Source: Anaerolineae bacterium (GTDB lineage Bacteria; Chloroflexota; Anaerolineae; Anaerolineales; Villigracilaceae). From it: DNA of 9,674 bases. This document shows positions 6,520-9,674 of the stretch, in pieces (the first letter of the stretch is position 1; every line of letters begins with the position of its first letter). Location: NCBI GenBank assembly GCA_017303735.1, contig JAFLCF010000090.1:1-9674 (forward strand). The letters are read 5' to 3'. Both the position numbers and the translations under genes were made by a program. The notes below the pieces were generated by a model that saw only the letters and a program-made list of their open reading frames with translations, was not told the DNA's origin and did no database searches.

Positions 6520-7379
6520 TACGTACCACGCTTGGTCACCTGCACGTAGCCGCTCTTAGCCATGCGGGTCTTTCTGGCAAGAACAACGAAGACCGGTATG
6601 CTATTTCGTCGTTCCAGTTAGCTAAAGATGATACACGCCCATCGATTTTTGCCGTGGTGGCAGATGGCATCGGCGGTCATCGCGCGGGTGAAGTGGCTGC
6701 CGAGCTGGCGGTCAACTACATCAGCATGCATGTGGCGGAAAGCAATGCGCGCAAACCGATCAAAATCCTTGAGAACGCCATCCACGATGCCAGCCAGGCA
6801 ATTGCAGCCCATTCGGCAGGCAAGGAAGAAGAACAAGGCATGGGTGCAACCTGCGCCTGTGTGTGGATCATCGAGAACAAACTTTTTACCGCCTATGTCG
6901 GCGACTCGCGCATCTATCTGTTGCGCGGAAAATTCATTCAACAATTAACCATCGACCATACCTGGGTGCAGGAAGCTCTCGAAAAGGGCATCATTACTCC
7001 CGACCAGATGCGCGACCACCCGAACGTTCATGTGATTCGCCGCCATTTGGGGGGCATTCGCCTGCCAGAAGTGGATTTTCGTTTACGCATCGACAACGCG
7101 GAAGACAGCGAAGAATCCATGAACAACCAGGGCTTTCCTCTTGAACCGGGTGACACCATTCTGATGTGTACAGACGGTCTGACCGACCTGGTTTGGGATG
7201 ATGAGATCCGCGATATCATTCGCAACAAACGTGATCTAAAACTCTCTGCCGAAGCCCTCGTAAACCTTGCCAACGAACGCGGCGGGCACGACAACATCTC
7301 CGTCGTCTTGCTGCAAATGCCAAGAGTGGAAGAAACCGTGCCACGCAAAGGGATTTTGGGCTGGCTGGCTGGCGAATAA
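6516..7379 (+). CDS. PP2C-family (PPM) Ser/Thr protein phosphatase
   Basis: A cytoplasmic metal-dependent phosphatase of 287 residues that removes phosphate from Ser/Thr residues of proteins. The PPM motifs occur in order: KNNEDR (E25, D26), VVADGIGGHRAGE (D50, G51), GMGATCACVWI, AYVGDSRIYLLR, LTIDHTWVQE, MCTDGLTDLVW (D220) and GGHDNISVVLL (D259). All the metal-binding acids are therefore kept and the enzyme should be active. There is no membrane segment. A short acidic insertion (193-206) precedes the EPGDTILMCTDG strand. The start codon overlaps the stop of the VWA/FHA gene in ATGA, which indicates coupling. The partner FHA protein suggests a phospho-signalling unit, but no Ser/Thr kinase is present in the window. 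It is the last gene before a strong terminator. Confidence 0.95.
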   Translation: MIRTTLGHLHVAALSHAGLSGKNNEDRYAISSFQLAKDDTRPSIFAVVADGIGGHRAGEVAAELAVNYISMHVAESNARKPIKILENAIHDASQAIAAHSAGKEEEQGMGATCACVWIIENKLFTAYVGDSRIYLLRGKFIQQLTIDHTWVQEALEKGIITPDQMRDHPNVHVIRRHLGGIRLPEVDFRLRIDNAEDSEESMNNQGFPLEPGDTILMCTDGLTDLVWDDEIRDIIRNKRDLKLSAEALVNLANERGGHDNISVVLLQMPRVEETVPRKGILGWLAGE

Positions 7380-7406
7380 AAAAGGACGAGCTTCTCGTCC
7401 TTTTTT
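7378..7406 (+). terminator. Intrinsic terminator, probably bidirectional, between convergent genes
   Basis: GGACGAG (7384-7390), loop CTT and CTCGTCC (7394-7400) form a perfect 7-bp stem, followed by six T (7401-7406). Six A precede it (7378-7383, including the TAA stop of the phosphatase gene), so the opposite strand also has stem plus T tract. It can end the plus-strand operon and the minus-strand plsY transcript. The remaining 58 nt to the plsY stop hold nothing I recognise. Confidence 0.93.
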
Positions 7407-7464
7407 ATTTAACGCTTCATTCTCCGCCGATACCTGCCAGCGCATTCCAGACCTTTTCTCCCTG

Positions 7465-8052
7465 TTAGCTTTTCTTCTCTCGATCCAACCACAACTCACG
7501 ATACTTGCGATTCCAATCGATCAAAAAGCGGACGGCGATCACCACGCCCGCACCCAGCCCTACCCAAAAAGCAACATCACGAATATTAAACAGCCATAAA
7601 GCAGGCGCGATCAAAATCCCTGCAAAGACACTCGCCCGCGCAGAATGGCGGACAATCAACACAAGCAGAATCAATAACCCTAAACAGATAAAAAACGCCA
7701 ACGGATTAACCGCCAGAATACTGCCGCCTGCCGTGGCGAGCCCCATGCCGCCGCGAAAGCCAGCGAAGACCGTCCAGCAGTGACCGATGACAGCGGCGGT
7801 TGCCGTTAAGGCGATCACCCAGGTTTCACCGGAATATTGTGCCGCCAGATAAGTAGGCAAAAAACCTTTGGCGATATCGAGGACGAGCACCAAGGCTCCC
7901 CACCCAAAGCCCGCCTGACGAATCGTATTCGTTGTGGTGGCATGACCAGACCCGGCATCACGCACGTCCACATTTTTTACGAGACGCGTAACCCAAATAG
8001 AAAATGGAAGCGAACCAAGAATATAACCGAGGAGAGGGAAAAGGATGTTCAT
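7465..8052 (-). CDS. PlsY-like glycerol-3-phosphate acyltransferase family membrane protein, divergent
   Basis: A polytopic membrane protein of 195 residues, the usual length for PlsY, which acylates glycerol-3-phosphate from acyl-phosphate in phospholipid synthesis. The N-terminus MNILFPLLGYILGSLPFSIWVTRL matches the family's first helix. Motif 2 is DAGSGHATTTNTIRQAG at 32-48, where the usual form is GSGNPGATN..R; S35, G36, N42 and R45 are kept. LDIAKG is at 58-63. Motif 3 is GHCWTVFAGFRGGMGLAT at 90-107, where FKGGKGVAT is usual. The C-terminal HxxNxxRL-type motif is not clear (DWNRKYREL instead). It is certainly of this fold family, but whether it has the same activity is uncertain. The ATG at 8052 has only a weak GGGG upstream, and TATATA lies very near the start. 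An intrinsic terminator separates it from the upstream SDR gene. Confidence 0.85.
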   Translation of the reverse strand: MNILFPLLGYILGSLPFSIWVTRLVKNVDVRDAGSGHATTTNTIRQAGFGWGALVLVLDIAKGFLPTYLAAQYSGETWVIALTATAAVIGHCWTVFAGFRGGMGLATAGGSILAVNPLAFFICLGLLILLVLIVRHSARASVFAGILIAPALWLFNIRDVAFWVGLGAGVVIAVRFLIDWNRKYRELWLDREKKS

Positions 8053-8074
8053 GCTTTATATAACCCCGCTGAAT

Positions 8075-8112
8075 AAAAAATGCTCTGGTAGGGGCTAGAC
8101 CCCTACCAGAGC
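8075..8112 (-). terminator. Intrinsic terminator of the YbjT-like gene (minus strand)
   Basis: A perfect 13-bp stem (8082-8094 with 8100-8112; arms GCTCTGGTAGGGG and its complement) surrounds a 5-nt loop. On the minus strand it is followed by A and then six T (8080-8075). It begins 8 bases after the stop codon of the upstream gene. The plus-strand side has no T run, so it should act in one direction. Some read-through into plsY is possible. Confidence 0.9.
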
Positions 8113-8119
8113 GGGATCA

Positions 8120-9592
8120 TTAATAGGCGTGACCCAACACTCTTGCCCGAGAAGCAAGGCGACGAGCAAGACCGTCAAATATAAATTTGTGGAAGGGCCA
8201 CATGGCATACCAGTATAAAAAGCCGGGCAGACCATAAGGCTCGAAATAAGCTGTAACGGTGAAGATAGTTTTATTTTTCTCTTCTTCCACCGGCGTGGAT
8301 TCAAACTGAAGCCAGGCTTTACCGGGGACGATCATCTCAGCTCGCAGGCGCATGAGATGATTCTTTTCAAGAGCTTCCACGCGCCAGAAATCCAATGACT
8401 CACCCGTGTTGATCTCATCGGGGTGACGGCGTCCGCGCCGCAAGCCTACCCCACCAATGGCTTTATCCATCCAACCACGGATCGCCCACGCCCAGTCCAT
8501 ATACATCCAGCCGCGTGCGCCGCCAATGCCCACATATGAGCGGAAGACCGTTTCAGAATTAAGGTCCAACACGATCTGACGGCGTTCGATGAACAAGCCA
8601 TCTTCAACGGTGAAGACATAGGGTTTAACATCGCCTGACTCGGTAACGAGTGCATCAGCCCAGGAGGTTTCTACATTATCGCGTTGGACACGTCCCAGCG
8701 CGAGATGAACGGCGGTTTGATAATCGATCGGCTGGATGTGTGGGAATATTTTCTTCGCCGTCTCATCACGGACAATCAACTCGGCACGCAAACCTTCGAT
8801 CAATGGAGCCACGACTCGCCAATGGATCGGCGTGACCATATGCACCCAATAAGCAGATAACCGCGGGGCGTAAAACGGAGTGCGGATCAGCCAACGGCGG
8901 AGATTCCGCTCGGTGGCATAACCCAGCAACATGTCGGCGTAAGTGAGGCGCGAAGGTCCACCCACTTCGATCACTCTACCCGTCGCATCCGGCGTTTTGA
9001 GCGTATCCACCAAATAGGAAAGAACATCGCGAATGGCGATGGGTTGAGCTTGTGAAAAAAACCAGGCGGGACAAGTTAAGATCGGCTGACGCTCGGTGAT
9101 GTAGCGCACCATTTCAAAAAGAGCCGAGCCAGAACCAATGATCATACCGGCGCGGATTTCAGTCACTGGCGTTTTGCCGTGGCGCAGAATAAAACCGGTT
9201 TCATGCCGCGAGCGCAAGTATGGAGAAAGATTCGCCGTAGGGTCTACCAGTTCGCCCAGATAAATGATCTGCTCGATGCCTTCATTCTCGGCAGCCTCAG
9301 AAAAATTTTTGGCGGCTTGCAGGTCGCGCTCGGCGCTGTCTTTGCTGCCTTGCTTGCCATGCACAAGATAATACGCAACCGAAATGCCTTTCATGGCAGA
9401 TGCCAGATCTTCTGGGTTGAGGGCATCGCCTGCGGCAACGTCCACCTTTTTCAACCAGGCACGTCCTTGCAAACGCGCTGGGTCGCGCACAAGACAACGC
9501 ACGCGATACCCGGCTTCGAGCAGCTTCGGAACGAGCCTGCCGCCCACATAACCCGTGGCACCCGTGACAAGAATAAGTTTTGATTGCATCAT
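8120..9592 (-). CDS. YbjT-like atypical SDR (NAD(P)-binding Rossmann) protein with C-terminal DUF2867-type domain
   Basis: A 490-residue protein collinear with E. coli YbjT (about 476 residues), whose function is not established. The N-terminal atypical short-chain dehydrogenase domain has the dinucleotide loop GATGYVGG at 11-18, VRDPARL at 35-41, which may favour NADP, and YYLVHG at 74-79. PVTEIRAGMIIGSGSALFE (142-160) is characteristic of this family. The usual catalytic YxxxK is replaced by Y125-L-R-S-R129, so classical reductase chemistry is doubtful. The C-terminal part (about 330-490) shows the DUF2867 pattern, with MDKAIGG, DFWRVEALE and the closing YGLPGFLYWYAMWPFHKFIF, which is hydrophobic. 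The start at 9592 is the first of two adjacent ATGs. It fits the usual short lead before the Rossmann loop, although the frame stays open to the window edge. No strong ribosome-binding site is seen. Confidence 0.9.
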   Translation of the reverse strand: MMQSKLILVTGATGYVGGRLVPKLLEAGYRVRCLVRDPARLQGRAWLKKVDVAAGDALNPEDLASAMKGISVAYYLVHGKQGSKDSAERDLQAAKNFSEAAENEGIEQIIYLGELVDPTANLSPYLRSRHETGFILRHGKTPVTEIRAGMIIGSGSALFEMVRYITERQPILTCPAWFFSQAQPIAIRDVLSYLVDTLKTPDATGRVIEVGGPSRLTYADMLLGYATERNLRRWLIRTPFYAPRLSAYWVHMVTPIHWRVVAPLIEGLRAELIVRDETAKKIFPHIQPIDYQTAVHLALGRVQRDNVETSWADALVTESGDVKPYVFTVEDGLFIERRQIVLDLNSETVFRSYVGIGGARGWMYMDWAWAIRGWMDKAIGGVGLRRGRRHPDEINTGESLDFWRVEALEKNHLMRLRAEMIVPGKAWLQFESTPVEEEKNKTIFTVTAYFEPYGLPGFLYWYAMWPFHKFIFDGLARRLASRARVLGHAY

Positions 9593-9609
9593 GATGTCTT
9601 GCTCGCCCG

Positions 9610-9655
9610 GATCGCGAGCGCGTCGCGATCGAAGGCCTCGCGTGAACGACGCGAG
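9610..9655. repeat. Two consecutive GC-rich palindromic hairpins at the right edge
   Basis: GATCGCGA (9610-9617) and TCGCGATC (9623-9630) form a perfect 8-bp stem with a 5-nt loop. Six bases later CTCGCGT (9637-9643) and ACGCGAG (9649-9655) form a perfect 7-bp stem, again with a 5-nt loop. An alternative pairing, GCTCGC (9601-9606) with GCGAGC (9614-9619), competes with the first. The block lies in the spacer upstream of the YbjT-like gene and is more GC-rich than the other spacers. It may be a dispersed palindromic element, possibly continuing past the window. Confidence 0.6.
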
Positions 9656-9674
9656 AGCGATGGGGCCGCCACGT

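Noticed and set aside
9593..9674. N-terminal extension of the YbjT-like protein to the window edge
   Set aside because: No stop interrupts the frame, but there is no start codon, the stretch is occupied by palindromes, and the Rossmann loop already sits at the usual distance from the ATG.

Overview
This window looks like an ordinary chromosomal segment from a free-living bacterium of moderate G+C content. The best guess is a member of the Chloroflexota, class Anaerolineae. That guess rests on the style of the small HIT protein, the pair of 'ILTRS..QI.W..K..W.F' membrane proteins, the VWA/FHA/PP2C gene set and the heptamer-rich spacers. There is no rRNA or other marker to prove it. I see no tRNA, CRISPR array, insertion sequence, integrase or phage gene. 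There are eight protein genes: six on the plus strand, then two on the minus strand that converge on them. No stretch over 300 bases lacks a gene.

Layout. (1) 1-2528, purine block: the 3' part of xpt (its start lies before the window), a small HIT-family nucleotide-binding protein, and guaA (GMP synthase). Xpt makes XMP from xanthine and PRPP, and GuaA converts XMP to GMP, so these two enzymes form a short guanine-nucleotide salvage route. The two spacers in this block are built of 7-bp units that run on one strand and then on the other, making inverted repeats. (2) 2611-7379, envelope and signalling block: two related multi-pass membrane proteins, then a secreted/anchored protein with a von Willebrand-A-like outer domain, one late membrane segment and a cytoplasmic FHA domain, then a PP2C-type Ser/Thr phosphatase. 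The last three genes overlap by 8 and 4 nt and are probably translationally coupled. A strong hairpin with T tracts on both sides, at 7378-7406, closes the block.

(3) 7465-9592, minus strand: a YbjT-like atypical SDR protein (upstream) and a divergent PlsY-like acyltransferase (downstream). A 13-bp terminator hairpin pointing along the minus strand separates them, so plsY is probably expressed at least partly on its own. (4) 9593-9674: a GC-rich spacer with two consecutive perfect palindromic hairpins, which may be a dispersed palindromic element.

The most promising points for follow-up are the coupled membrane / VWA-TM-FHA / PP2C module, in which both the VWA metal site and the FHA phosphate-binding arginine look degenerate; the strand-switching heptamer arrays; and the PlsY-like protein with altered signature motifs. 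No complete novel system such as a defence island is evident.
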